Below, piece by piece: positions 1-10,404 of a stretch of DNA of 56,785 nt. The stretch spans positions 1-56,785 of the forward strand of contig NZ_JAQBOI010000299.1 in the NCBI RefSeq assembly GCF_028288105.1, in the 5' to 3' direction. Under the pieces are notes generated by a model, which did not search any database, was not told where the DNA came from, and was given only the letters and a program-made list of their open reading frames with translations. How positions within the stretch are numbered: the stretch's first letter is position 1; every line of letters begins with the position of its first letter. The stretch comes from Mucilaginibacter sp. GTDB taxonomy: Bacteria > Bacteroidota > Bacteroidia > Sphingobacteriales > Sphingobacteriaceae. The position numbers and the translations under genes are program-made.

Positions 1-32
1 CGTTCCACACACAGTGGGCGCCACAAGACTAA
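1..32 (+). CDS. gnd: 6-phosphogluconate dehydrogenase, last codons only (partial)
   Basis: Bases 3-32 read FHTQWAPQD and a TAA stop, in the same direction as zwf and 27 bp before it. The FHTxW ending is typical of the C-terminus of 6-phosphogluconate dehydrogenase, the enzyme that acts two steps after zwf in the oxidative pentose phosphate branch. Only nine residues are visible, so the call rests on the tail motif plus the gnd-zwf-pgl gene order common in Bacteroidota. Confidence 0.55.
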   Translation, partial: FHTQWAPQD

Positions 33-59
33 ATCCGATACACATCATAAATTATTATC

Positions 60-1577
60 ATGAGTAGTAGCAGCACAACATCAGAACCAACCATATTCAT
101 CATATTTGGCGGTACCGGGGATCTAAACTCCCGGAAAATTGCACCGGCCCTCTATAATCTTTTTTTAGATGGTTGGATGCCTAAGCAGTTCTCTATCATC
201 GGCACCGGGCGTACCCAGCTTACCGATGAGGAGTTTAGGACTAATTTACATAACGACGTAGACCAGTTTTCGCGCAGTGGCAAAACTGAGGATAAAAAAT
301 GGGCCGAGTTTTCGGCTAATATCCATTACCAGGTATCGGATGCAAACGATTTTGAAACGTATAAAGAGTTTGGTAAACGTATTGATAAGCATAATGCCGA
401 ATGGAAAACTACAGCCAACGTATTGTTTTACCTGGCGGTAGCACCAAACTTCTTCCCTATAATTGCATCTAACATATCAAAAGCCAAACTGGCCGAGGAC
501 AAGCAAAAGGTAAGGATCATCATCGAAAAACCTTTTGGCCACGATCTGGAAACAGCTAAAGAGCTAAACGAATTGTTAAAGGGCATCTTTGACGAGTGCC
601 AGATCTATCGTATCGATCATTACCTGGGTAAAGAAACCGTTCAGAATATTATGGCTTTCCGCTTTGCTAACTCCATTATGGAGCCCCTGTGGAACCGTAA
701 CTATATAGAGCACGTACAGATCTCGGTTACCGAGCAGTTGGGTGTAGAAGACCGTGGCGATTACTATGATGGCTCGGGCGCTATGCGCGATATGATCCAG
801 AACCACCTGCTGCAATTGCTTTGCCACGTAGCCATGGAGCCACCTGTTAGCTTTAATGCCGATGAAGTACGCGACCGTAAGGTTGATGTATTAAAGGCCA
901 TGCGCAAGTTTACTCCGGAAGATGTACGTAATTCGGCCGTTAGGGGCCAATACGGCAGCGGATGGATGAAGGGTAAAGAAGTTCCCGGATATCGCGACGA
1001 GCCAAAGGTTAACCCGCAATCGAATACAGAAACATTTGCAGCCATCAAATTTTTTATTGATAACTGGCGCTGGCAGGGTGTTCCGTTTTACCTGCGTACG
1101 GGTAAGCGTATGCACCAGTCGTCATCTGTTATTACCATCCAGTTTAAAGATGTACCGCATTTGATATTCCCTACCGAAGCCGCCGAAAGCTGGCAGCAAA
1201 ACAGGTTGATCATCAGCATTCAGCCCGAAATGAGCATCCGTTTACAGGTGCAGGCCAAACGCCCAGGTATTGATATGGTATTAAACGCAGTGGATATGGT
1301 GTTCGATTATAAAGGTACTTATACCAACCAGGCGCCCGAAGCTTATGAAACGCTGATACTGGATACCATGCTGGGCGACCAAACCCTGTTTATGCGTGGC
1401 GACCAGGTAGAAGCCGCATGGGAGCTGGTAATGCCGATACTAAGCACATGGCAAAATAAAAAGAGCCTGAATTTCCCTAATTATTCTGCCGACTCATGGG
1501 GGCCGGAAGCTGCCGAGGCTTTGATTGCCCGCGACGGATTTAACTGGTTCACCATACCGGTAAATAATAAAAAGTAA
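60..1577 (+). CDS. zwf: Glucose-6-phosphate 1-dehydrogenase
   Basis: Cytosolic enzyme that oxidises glucose-6-phosphate to 6-phosphogluconolactone and makes NADPH, the entry step of the oxidative pentose phosphate pathway. The 505 residues match the usual family length. The N-terminal dinucleotide-binding motif FGGTGDL is at about residues 16-22, EKPFGHD at about 157-163, and the active-site signature RIDHYLGKE at about 182-190. The ATG at 60 puts the Rossmann motif at its normal distance from the N-terminus. The gene lies 27 bp after the gnd tail and one base before pgl, so the three form an operon that makes consecutive enzymes. Nothing is truncated or unusual. Confidence 0.97.
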   Translation: MSSSSTTSEPTIFIIFGGTGDLNSRKIAPALYNLFLDGWMPKQFSIIGTGRTQLTDEEFRTNLHNDVDQFSRSGKTEDKKWAEFSANIHYQVSDANDFETYKEFGKRIDKHNAEWKTTANVLFYLAVAPNFFPIIASNISKAKLAEDKQKVRIIIEKPFGHDLETAKELNELLKGIFDECQIYRIDHYLGKETVQNIMAFRFANSIMEPLWNRNYIEHVQISVTEQLGVEDRGDYYDGSGAMRDMIQNHLLQLLCHVAMEPPVSFNADEVRDRKVDVLKAMRKFTPEDVRNSAVRGQYGSGWMKGKEVPGYRDEPKVNPQSNTETFAAIKFFIDNWRWQGVPFYLRTGKRMHQSSSVITIQFKDVPHLIFPTEAAESWQQNRLIISIQPEMSIRLQVQAKRPGIDMVLNAVDMVFDYKGTYTNQAPEAYETLILDTMLGDQTLFMRGDQVEAAWELVMPILSTWQNKKSLNFPNYSADSWGPEAAEALIARDGFNWFTIPVNNKK

Positions 1578-1578
1578 G

Positions 1579-2304
1579 ATGGCCGTAAAACTGAACATAT
1601 ATAAAACGGATACCGAAGTACTGGCCTCATTGGCCAAATACTTTGCCGACTTAGCTAAAAAGGCAATTGAGGTTAACGACCGCTTTACTGTGGCGCTAAG
1701 CGGCGGCAGCTCGCCCAAGAAATTGCATGAGCTGCTGGTAAGCGAGTACCGCGATACCATTGACTGGGATAAGGTTTACTTTTTCTTTGGCGATGAACGC
1801 GACGTGCCTTTGACCGATTCGCAAAGCAATTACCTGATGGCCAAACAGACTTTGTTTGACCCGTTAGAAATTGACCCTTCGCATGTTTTCGCGGTACAAA
1901 CTAATTTGGGTGCCGAGGAAGCCGCTAAAGCGTATACACTCAATCTTATTAACTTTTTCGACGGGCACAACGCTTGTTTTGACCTGGTGATTTTAGGCCT
2001 CGGCGATAACTCGCACACCGCATCGCTGTTCCCGCATACATCTGTGTTAACTGACGAAAGCGCGTCTATCCAGGCTTTGTATATCGACGAAGTAAAAATG
2101 AACCGCATCACCTTTACCGCCCCCCTTATTAACAACGCGCATCATATAGCGTTTTTAGTATATGGAGCAGGTAAAGCAGAAGCTGTAAAGCATATTCTTG
2201 AGGACAAGAAAAACATTCAGGAGTATCCTGCCCAACTCATAAAAGGCAACGATCTGCAATGGTTTTTAGATGAACCCGCAGCCAGTAAACTGGAAAAGAA
2301 ATAA
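1579..2304 (+). CDS. pgl: 6-phosphogluconolactonase
   Basis: Hydrolyses the lactone produced by Zwf to 6-phosphogluconate. At 241 residues it is the normal size for the DevB/SOL type. The family motifs ALSGGSSPK (about residues 39-47, sugar-phosphate loop) and FFGDERDVP (about 73-81) are present. The ATG follows the zwf stop codon by a single base, which implies translational coupling and a fixed ratio with Zwf. A strong intrinsic terminator begins at the stop codon, so this is the last gene of the operon. Confidence 0.95.
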   Translation: MAVKLNIYKTDTEVLASLAKYFADLAKKAIEVNDRFTVALSGGSSPKKLHELLVSEYRDTIDWDKVYFFFGDERDVPLTDSQSNYLMAKQTLFDPLEIDPSHVFAVQTNLGAEEAAKAYTLNLINFFDGHNACFDLVILGLGDNSHTASLFPHTSVLTDESASIQALYIDEVKMNRITFTAPLINNAHHIAFLVYGAGKAEAVKHILEDKKNIQEYPAQLIKGNDLQWFLDEPAASKLEKK

Positions 2305-2340
2305 AACAGAAAAGCCTCCAAATCGGAGGCTTTTCTGTTT
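2304..2340 (+). terminator. Intrinsic terminator after pgl
   Basis: A perfect 16-bp inverted repeat, AAACAGAAAAGCCTCC and its complement, encloses a five-base loop. The descending arm ends in TTTTCTGTTT. It starts at the last base of the pgl stop codon and closes the gnd-zwf-pgl operon. Confidence 0.9.
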
Positions 2341-2605
2341 AGGTTTCCCTCTTGAAAAGGCCAGGTGTGTTAGCCAGGTGTTCACGTTCACGCGCCAGGC
2401 AGACCGTGAACATGGTTAATATTTTAATAATCAGCGAATTAAATAAACACCTACTGACAATACTGTGTCACCAAAGGTTTGAGTAAAATTTATATTGCCG
2501 GGTTGTTAACAGGAAAAGTTGTTAGAGGAGTAGTCGTAGCGACTCTCTTGAGAGGGGTTAGGGGTGTGTTAGAGAATATGCTGCCGCCAAACCCTTTCCC
2601 CGCCC

Positions 2606-2741
2606 TGTCATTTCGAACGAGATACGAGGAGAAACTATCTCTTGAGCGTAGCGAAAAATCTGTTTGATATGCAACGTATGCTGCATGCACGGTTTCCACC
2701 TGTCATATCAACAAGATTTCTCTCTATCGTTCGAAATGACA
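2606..2741. repeat. REP-like palindromic intergenic repeat, unit A
   Basis: The unit is bounded by perfect 15-bp inverted arms, TGTCATTTCGAACGA at 2606-2620 and its complement at 2727-2741. Inside are further complementary stretches such as GAGAAA and GATTTCTC. This layout resembles the dispersed palindromic repeats seen between genes in Sphingobacteriaceae genomes. It contains no convincing gene; a 62-codon open frame across it lacks any family motif. Confidence 0.7.
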
Positions 2742-2767
2742 TTGGGCTTTTGATGTAATAATTAATT

Positions 2768-2863
2768 TGTCATGCTGAACGTATGTGAAGCATCTATTCG
2801 CCGCTATGCAAATCAGACAAGCACAGTTCGTTAATAGATCCTTCGCTATCACTCAGGATGACA
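2768..2863. repeat. REP-like palindromic intergenic repeat, unit B
   Basis: A second palindromic unit with a different arm sequence: TGTCATGCTGA at 2768-2778 faces TCAGGATGACA at 2853-2863 (one mismatch), with inner complementary pieces GCATCTATT and AATAGATCC. Together with unit A it fills most of the 2341-2869 gap between the zwf operon and the helicase gene. The remaining 2341-2605 holds nothing I can assign. Confidence 0.6.
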
Positions 2864-2869
2864 AGGGCT

Positions 2870-5800
2870 TTACTCCTCATCATCCCCTTCAGCAACTTCT
2901 AACAAACCTTCCGGTTGTTTAAAATTGCTTTTTACGAAGTGGCACCAGTCGCATTCTTTTTTGCCGCAGCCGGTGCTGAAATCGTGGGCCATTATTTTTT
3001 GGTAAACGGTGGTTATCTGTTTAGTTACATCCTCAATATCCTGCGGACTTATCACAATTTTCTCTTTGTAATACTCACCCTCTTTAACCGGCTCCACAAA
3101 ATCGAAAATGGTGTTTACCACTTCCCAATCGTTGGTGCGGTCGTTATCAATTAAGATCTTGTAAAACACCGCTTGGCGCCAGTAATCGCCGCCGTTGGGC
3201 TGCTCATTGGTTGGGTGTTGCAGTTTATCCTTCGCGTTGCGCACACGGCCGGTTTTGTAGTCTACAACGGTTACATTTTTGCCGTCAAACTCAATCTTAT
3301 CAAGGTTCCCTTTAATGGGTACGCCTGCTACCTCAATGTTTTTAATGCTGCGCTCGGTTTGGGCTACTTTATTCCAGGTGGGCACATTTTGCTCGTAGTA
3401 AGGCGGCAAGATCTTGTCGCCATAATCCACCCGTAACTTAAAGTCGGTTTTGGTGAACGAATCACGGTTGCGGTACATGTACCAGCGAAACTCTTTCACA
3501 AATTCTTCGGTAGATATAAACTCATTATCGTTCTCTTTTAACCTGCGGTAAGCTTTATTTAAAGCCCAGTGCACCGCCTGCCCAAACGTAGCCGACGGGC
3601 TTTTGCCCGAAGGTACCTTTATTAAACATTGGAAATAAAACCGCAACGGGCAATCCAGGTAGTTATTTAAGTGCGTTACAGATAGTGTATAATTTTGCAG
3701 CAGCTGGTTGATGTAGTTCCTGTCCAACAGTTCAACTACGGGCTTATCGGCCTCGCTGAATTGGGTAGCAAAAAAGCCCAACATATCATCGCTGCTCACA
3801 TGCGGATAGGTAACCTGCAGATGTGTATCGGCCAATATCTCACCAATAAACTGGGATGGTTCCTGGTCCTTGCCGTTCTTATCCTTACCCGCATAGGAGA
3901 TATTAAGGCATTGTTTTGAACGGGTAAGCGCCACGTAAAACAGCCTTCGTGCTTCTTCTTTCTGGGCGATATCATCAGATGCCGCCCTTGTCAGCGTATC
4001 CGGGTAACTAAATCCACTGTTACGGCCTTTGCTGTCCCATGTTTTTTTATCGCAGCCTATGAAAAACACATGCTCAAACTCCAGTCCTTTTGAACCATGG
4101 GCGGTTAAAAAGTTGATGCCGTTATCAGAGAAAATAACCTTATTCAGATCAAGCCTTATGTTGTTCTTGCGCATCAGGTCGATGGTGGCGATCAGATCGG
4201 CCAGTTTAATCTCGGGGTTCTTCCGGCTTTCGTCCTTCAGGAAGTCGAAAAAGCTGGTGAGGATCTGCATGTGCACACCTTTATCCGGCTGTTTCATAAT
4301 GTATTTTAGGATGCCCATTTTAGCGATCACATCCTGGAAGAACTGCTGCAACGTAACACTTACGGCCGATTTTAACAGCTCATCAATATCATTGATCAGG
4401 AATTTCATTTCCTGCGTAGGCTGCTTACTGAACAGATCGGCTTGTGCCACTACGCGCATCTCATGGATATAGCGGCGTAGCGAGGTCTTGGGCGCGTTAT
4501 TACTTGCCGTGCCATAATTCTCCTTAGAAACAGCGATGCTTGCCTTAGCGACCTCTATAGGCGGAATAGTGAACAGGTCATAGTGCAGTATCTCGAACAG
4601 CAACTCGTCACCACTATACGGCGAATCCAGTTCCATGGCCAGGTAACGCAGTATGTTAACGATCTTCTCACCGAAGGGAATGGTAAGCACATCAATTTTG
4701 CGTTTGGTATTCACCGCTATTTGCTGCGTTTCCAAATAATGCAGCAACTCTTCTACCTGGCTATGGTTACGGTATATCACTGCAATTTCGCCCGGTGGGG
4801 TGCCTTTGGTTACCAATTGTTTTATCTGCAGGGCAACATCAACCAGTTCCTGGCTTGGGTTCTCGTATTCCTTTATTACCGGCTCAACAATATCTGTAAT
4901 AAAACGCGGGTGAGATGATTTCAGGTTTTTATCAAGATTAAGCTGCGCGGTTAAACGCTCGCGGTTATTGTTGATCAGCGCCCTTGAAATATCCAGGATA
5001 TGCTGATTGGAGCGATAATTATGTTTGAGTACAACTGTTTGCAGGGTTTCTACGTAATCGCCGGCAAAATCAAGAATGTTCTTCATGTTTGCCCCCTGAA
5101 ACTTAAATATCGACTGGTCGTCATCGCCCACCACAAATACGTTTGGCGTTTCCCAATAGTTCAATAAAAATCGTAACAGCTGGTTTTGTGAACCGCTGGT
5201 ATCCTGAAACTCATCTACCAGAATGTATTGGTAACGCTCCTGGTAACGGCGCAAGATCTCGTCATTCTCCCGGAAGGCTTTCAACACCCACAGAATCATG
5301 TCGTCATAATCGTACCAGTTTTTGTCGCGCATTTTGGCCGCGTAATTCTTGTACTCGCCAACGGCAGCCAGCATTTTGCTCATGGCTTCCTGAACTTTAT
5401 CAATATCTTTTTGCTTGGGGTCGCCTATGCTAATGCCCGCTTTGGGGTTCGCCCTTTTATAAATAAACTCTTCACGGTTCGGCAGATCGTCTAAATATTC
5501 TTTAACGGCTTCTACTATCAGCTCTTCGGTCCAGTTCTCGGTTTTCATGGTCGAGAACAGCTTTTTCAGTCGCGGAGCATCGTAGTATTTATCGCCGGTA
5601 AAACGCTTTAACGGATGGTCGTTCCCAAAATCATCTATCAGTTCCTGAAACAGCATAGCCGATTCCAAGTCAGATAATGCCTCCAGGTTCAGCTTACCAA
5701 AATATTCCAGGTTTTCCTGGATGATCTCGTTACAAAACGCGTGGAAGGTATAAATGTTAATGCGGTAAGCATCCGGCCCAATAAACTCGAACAGGCGCTT

Positions 5801-6040
5801 GCGCATGGCAACAGCGCCGGCATCGGTATAGGTTAAACAAAGTATCTCGCTTGGCAGGGCATCGGTATCGGTTAATATTTTACCTATGCGCGCGGCCAGG
5901 ATCTGCGTTTTACCCGTACCCGGGCCGGCCACAACCAGCACAGGGCCGTCCATTTGGTTAACCGCGGCTAATTGCTCGGGGTTTAAACCCGCCAGCGCTT
6001 CCTGAAACTTGATGTTATATTTATTGAGTGGAGATTGCAT
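2870..6040 (-). CDS. UvrD-type DNA helicase with C-terminal PD-(D/E)XK nuclease domain (AddA/AddB-like)
   Basis: A 1056-residue SF1 helicase-nuclease, probably for double-strand end processing in recombinational repair. An N-terminal UvrD/Rep motor has Walker A GPGTGKT (about residues 39-45), LVDEFQDTS (motif II) and the motif IV-VI region ending ARRLFYVALTRS. The C-terminal third has a RecB-type nuclease core with GNLDKIEF followed by VVDYKTG. Cysteines at 1025, 1030 and 1033 (CGKKECDWC), plus one upstream in LDCPLRFYF, look like the Fe-S cluster ligands that close AddB-type nuclease domains. The open frame extends to 6142, but the ATG at 6040 starts the conserved part and fits better. It is convergent with pgl and divergent from the gene at 6163. 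Confidence 0.88.
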   Translation of the reverse strand: MQSPLNKYNIKFQEALAGLNPEQLAAVNQMDGPVLVVAGPGTGKTQILAARIGKILTDTDALPSEILCLTYTDAGAVAMRKRLFEFIGPDAYRINIYTFHAFCNEIIQENLEYFGKLNLEALSDLESAMLFQELIDDFGNDHPLKRFTGDKYYDAPRLKKLFSTMKTENWTEELIVEAVKEYLDDLPNREEFIYKRANPKAGISIGDPKQKDIDKVQEAMSKMLAAVGEYKNYAAKMRDKNWYDYDDMILWVLKAFRENDEILRRYQERYQYILVDEFQDTSGSQNQLLRFLLNYWETPNVFVVGDDDQSIFKFQGANMKNILDFAGDYVETLQTVVLKHNYRSNQHILDISRALINNNRERLTAQLNLDKNLKSSHPRFITDIVEPVIKEYENPSQELVDVALQIKQLVTKGTPPGEIAVIYRNHSQVEELLHYLETQQIAVNTKRKIDVLTIPFGEKIVNILRYLAMELDSPYSGDELLFEILHYDLFTIPPIEVAKASIAVSKENYGTASNNAPKTSLRRYIHEMRVVAQADLFSKQPTQEMKFLINDIDELLKSAVSVTLQQFFQDVIAKMGILKYIMKQPDKGVHMQILTSFFDFLKDESRKNPEIKLADLIATIDLMRKNNIRLDLNKVIFSDNGINFLTAHGSKGLEFEHVFFIGCDKKTWDSKGRNSGFSYPDTLTRAASDDIAQKEEARRLFYVALTRSKQCLNISYAGKDKNGKDQEPSQFIGEILADTHLQVTYPHVSSDDMLGFFATQFSEADKPVVELLDRNYINQLLQNYTLSVTHLNNYLDCPLRFYFQCLIKVPSGKSPSATFGQAVHWALNKAYRRLKENDNEFISTEEFVKEFRWYMYRNRDSFTKTDFKLRVDYGDKILPPYYEQNVPTWNKVAQTERSIKNIEVAGVPIKGNLDKIEFDGKNVTVVDYKTGRVRNAKDKLQHPTNEQPNGGDYWRQAVFYKILIDNDRTNDWEVVNTIFDFVEPVKEGEYYKEKIVISPQDIEDVTKQITTVYQKIMAHDFSTGCGKKECDWCHFVKSNFKQPEGLLEVAEGDDEE

Positions 6041-6162
6041 AATTGTAAGTGTAAAATTACTAAAAATTGTAGTGTTAATACTGCCAAAAAACACGACGTA
6101 AACATTTGCTTTTACAATTGCTACTCTTACTTTTATAAGCATTAACCTTATTACCTTTTAAA

Positions 6163-6729
6163 ATGGAAACACCGTACATAGGCCGCGCAATAGTTACAGA
6201 GCATTTCGACAAAATGGAGATTATCATCCCCGGCAAAAAGAATTATTTTGTGCTTGTGTTTTTTTCGGTGTGGATATTTGGTTGGTTTTTTGGCGAAACA
6301 ACGGCTGCTACGTCAATAGGCAATGACTCCGGACCCGATCTGTTTTTAATGGTTTGGCTGACCGCTTGGACCTTAGGAGGAATATTTGCGCTTAGCACAA
6401 TTCTTTTTATGCTGCTGGGCAAAGAGGTAATAGAAGCAGGGCAGGGCGTTATTTCTATCCGCAACCAAGCTTTATTCTTTTTATCGCCCAAGGTTTACGA
6501 CCTAAACGAGGCTAAACATATTCGGGCGGCCGAAGAGTTTTCGATGTATCACAGCTTTCAGTTTGGCCGCAGGCAAAACGGGTTAGGTAGCACGTTCAAC
6601 TCCGGAACAATTAAGTTTGATTACGGCCTTAAAACTGTAAAATTTGGCAACGACCTTGATGAAGCCGAAGCCCGATATATTATTGAACGGCTGAAGACTA
6701 AGAAGATACTGATCGATAAAAATTTTTAA
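6163..6729 (+). CDS. Conserved hypothetical membrane protein
   Basis: A 188-residue protein of unknown function. Two hydrophobic segments, around residues 26-45 and 63-86, should place it in the inner membrane. The rest (about 95-188) is soluble and reads like a small beta-rich, PH-like domain, ending in a charged helix. It has its own transcription unit, divergent from the helicase gene, and faces der across a shared hairpin terminator. Nothing in its context reveals a function. Confidence 0.7.
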   Translation: METPYIGRAIVTEHFDKMEIIIPGKKNYFVLVFFSVWIFGWFFGETTAATSIGNDSGPDLFLMVWLTAWTLGGIFALSTILFMLLGKEVIEAGQGVISIRNQALFFLSPKVYDLNEAKHIRAAEEFSMYHSFQFGRRQNGLGSTFNSGTIKFDYGLKTVKFGNDLDEAEARYIIERLKTKKILIDKNF

Positions 6730-6734
6730 ACAAA

Positions 6735-6765
6735 AATAGCGATGGGTATAAATCCCATCGCTATT
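6735..6765. terminator. Bidirectional terminator between convergent genes
   Basis: A perfect 12-bp inverted repeat, AATAGCGATGGG and its complement, with a seven-base loop. It lies between the stop codons of the membrane protein gene (6729) and der (6786) and has A/T-rich flanks on both sides, so it can serve both strands. Confidence 0.7.
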
Positions 6766-6785
6766 GTATATAAAGCTATATCTTC

Positions 6786-8087
6786 TTACTTCTGCCTAAA
6801 CCAAACCTGTATTGGTGCGCCCGAAAACTCGAAATGCTCACGCAGCTGGTTTTCAATAAAGCGGTAGTATGGTTCTTTTACATACTGCGGCAGGTTACAG
6901 AAAAACGCGAACATGGGCGATGTACCTGCTATCTGCGTAATATATTTTATTTTAACATACTTGCCTTTCAGTGATGGCGGCGGATATTTCTCAATGATCG
7001 GCAGCATTACCTCATTTAATTTTGAGGTTGGTATTTTGCGGGCCCTGTTGGCATAAACCTGGTTGGCTACGTCAATAACCTTTAACACACGTTGTTTCTC
7101 GGTAACGGATGTAAACACAACCGGCACATCGGTGAACGGGGCTATTTTCTGGCGGATCTGTTCTTCAAATACCTTTACGGTTTTGTTGTTCTTTTCTATC
7201 AGGTCCCATTTGTTCACTACAATAACGATACCCTTCTTGTTCTTTTCGGCCAGGTGGAAAAGGTTCACATCCTGCGCCTCAAGCCCTTCAACGGCATCAA
7301 TCATAATGATAACCACATCGGCTTCTTCTAAAGCTTTGATGGTACGCATAACCGAGTAAAATTCGATATTCTCTTTTACCTTGGTTTTTTTACGCATCCC
7401 GGCGGTATCTATCAGCATAAAATCATGACCGTACTGGTTATAATGGATATGGATAGAATCGCGTGTGGTACCTGCAATAGGGGTAACAATGTTACGTTCC
7501 TCGCCAATAAGGGCGTTGATGATAGATGATTTACCTACGTTAGGGCGTCCAATGATGGCATATTTAGGGCGTTCGTTCTCTTCAAACGGAACATCCTCAA
7601 AATGCTTAACAACGTCGTCCAACAACTCGCCTGTACCAGAACCCGTCATTGATGATATGGTATAGATCTCGCCTAAGCCTAAACTATAAAACTCGGTAGC
7701 ATCGGCCAGGTTGGCGTTGTTATCCAGTTTGTTTACTACAACAAATACAGGTTTTTTACCTTTACGCAATAGGTTAGCAATTTCATCATCCAAATCGGTG
7801 ATACCGGTGGTAACATCAACCATAAATAAAATTACGGTTGCCTCTTCAATAGCGATAATTACCTGCTCGCGGATGGCTACCTCGAAAAGTTCTTCGGAGT
7901 TGGCTACATAACCGCCGGTATCAATAACCGTGAATTTTTTATCTATCCATTCGGATGTACCGTAATGTCTGTCGCGGGTTACGCCGCTAAAATCGTCAAC
8001 AATAGCTTTACGGCTTTCGGTTAAACGGTTGTATAAAGTGGATTTCCCAACGTTGGGCCTGCCTACTATAGCTACTATATTGCTCAT
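6786..8087 (-). CDS. der: Ribosome-associated GTPase Der (EngA)
   Basis: Essential tandem-domain GTPase needed for 50S ribosomal subunit assembly. The 433 residues contain two G domains: the first has GRPNVGKS (about 9-16) and DTGG, the second has GRPNVGKS (about 181-188), DTAG and NKWD. A C-terminal KH-like domain follows (about 350-433). Length and order match the family exactly. The ATG at 8087 opens directly into SNIVAIVGRPNVGKS. It lies 119 bp downstream of era on the same strand, so the two GTPases may share a transcript. Confidence 0.97.
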   Translation of the reverse strand: MSNIVAIVGRPNVGKSTLYNRLTESRKAIVDDFSGVTRDRHYGTSEWIDKKFTVIDTGGYVANSEELFEVAIREQVIIAIEEATVILFMVDVTTGITDLDDEIANLLRKGKKPVFVVVNKLDNNANLADATEFYSLGLGEIYTISSMTGSGTGELLDDVVKHFEDVPFEENERPKYAIIGRPNVGKSSIINALIGEERNIVTPIAGTTRDSIHIHYNQYGHDFMLIDTAGMRKKTKVKENIEFYSVMRTIKALEEADVVIIMIDAVEGLEAQDVNLFHLAEKNKKGIVIVVNKWDLIEKNNKTVKVFEEQIRQKIAPFTDVPVVFTSVTEKQRVLKVIDVANQVYANRARKIPTSKLNEVMLPIIEKYPPPSLKGKYVKIKYITQIAGTSPMFAFFCNLPQYVKEPYYRFIENQLREHFEFSGAPIQVWFRQK

Positions 8088-8206
8088 TTCAATTTTAGAT
8101 TGCAGATTTTAGATTTACGATTTAACCGCATCCAAAATCCATATGCTAATTTACAAATCCGATCAGCATAAATCTAAAATCGTAATTCGTAAATCGTAAT
8201 TATTTA

Positions 8207-9082
8207 TTATTCGTACCCGAATTTTTTCAGGTAATTTTTTTTGCTGCGCCAGTCGGGGATAACCTTAACAAACATCTCCAGGAATATTTTCTTCTGGAAA
8301 AAATCTTCCATATCCCTGCGGGCATAAGTGCCTACTATTTTCAGCATTTCCCCTTTGGTGCCTATGATGATATTTTTTTGCGAATCGCGCTCAACAATAA
8401 TTTCCGCACTGATGCGGTGTAATTTTTCTCCCTCAACAAAAGCGGTTACAATAACCTCAGTACTGTATGGGATCTCTTTTTTGTATTGTTTAAAGATCTG
8501 CGCACGTATCATTTCTGACGCGAAAAAACGGTCGTTCCTGTCTGTCAGGGCATCCTTCTCGTAATAAGCGGGGTGCTCCGGCAGGCCATCTAATACAAAA
8601 TCCATTACGGCTTTTATATTATGATCTAACAGGGCAGATATGGCGTAGATTGCTTTAGGGTTCAGCTTTTCCTGCCAGTATTCCACTTTCTCCTTTACCT
8701 CTTCTTCGGTAGATAGGTCTATCTTGTTTATTAAAACAACCAGCGGGGCTGTAGAGCCTTCCAGTTTTTTAATAACATCCTGCTCGTTAAATTCCTCGTG
8801 GATATCAGTAACCAGCAAAATCAGGTCGGCATCTACAATAGAGCCATCTACCTGATGCATCATACTTTCGTGTAATGCGTAGTGTGGTTTAATGATGCCG
8901 GGAGTATCCGAAAATACTATTTGATAGTCATCAGTATTAACAATCCCCAGTATACGGTGGCGGGTGGTTTGCGCCTTTGGGGTGATGATAGACATTTTTT
9001 CGCCCACCAATGCGTTCATAAGGGTTGACTTACCCGCGTTGGGCTTACCAATTATACTTACAAAACCTGCCTTATGCGCCAT
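8207..9082 (-). CDS. era: GTPase Era
   Basis: GTPase that binds 16S rRNA and assists 30S subunit maturation. The 291 residues carry GKPNAGKS (about 12-19), the switch region TTRHRILG, DTPG (about 59-62) and NKID (about 118-121), followed by a C-terminal KH RNA-binding domain with the GTKGEMLK loop (about 239-246). It is intact and of normal length. Era is followed on the same strand by der. Upstream lies an inverted repeat with a promoter-like sequence, then the divergent tRNA-fMet. Confidence 0.97.
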   Translation of the reverse strand: MAHKAGFVSIIGKPNAGKSTLMNALVGEKMSIITPKAQTTRHRILGIVNTDDYQIVFSDTPGIIKPHYALHESMMHQVDGSIVDADLILLVTDIHEEFNEQDVIKKLEGSTAPLVVLINKIDLSTEEEVKEKVEYWQEKLNPKAIYAISALLDHNIKAVMDFVLDGLPEHPAYYEKDALTDRNDRFFASEMIRAQIFKQYKKEIPYSTEVIVTAFVEGEKLHRISAEIIVERDSQKNIIIGTKGEMLKIVGTYARRDMEDFFQKKIFLEMFVKVIPDWRSKKNYLKKFGYE

Positions 9083-9103
9083 AAAAAAATAATTAAAATA
9101 TTA

Positions 9104-9135
9104 TTTGGACTGCAAAGAAACGAATTATATCTTTG
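9104..9135 (+). promoter_or_regulatory. Bacteroidota-type promoter reading towards tRNA-fMet
   Basis: TTTG at 9104-9107 and TATCTTTG at 9128-9135 match the Bacteroidota primary-sigma consensus (TTTG, about 20 bp, TAnnTTTG) with a 20-bp spacer. The two elements sit on the arms of a perfect 13-bp inverted repeat (9105-9143, TTGGACTGCAAAG). Transcription would start near 9142 and reach the tRNA at 9227. The symmetry could also serve era on the other strand. Confidence 0.55.
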
Positions 9136-9222
9136 CAGTCCAATTAAAAGGAACAGCAAATTGCTTTTTTACAATTGGAACAAACATTTCGGAGTTATGC
9201 CCGTTATGTAATATACCAAAAG

Positions 9223-10400
<1,178 letters not shown>

Positions 10401-10404
<4 letters not shown>

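Noticed and set aside
2479..2667. A 62-codon open frame in the 2341-2869 gap
   Set aside because: It runs through REP-like repeat unit A, has no motif and would be translated from repeat DNA.
4029..4472. A 147-codon frame antisense to the helicase-nuclease
   Set aside because: It lacks family features and is a shadow of the strongly supported gene on the other strand.
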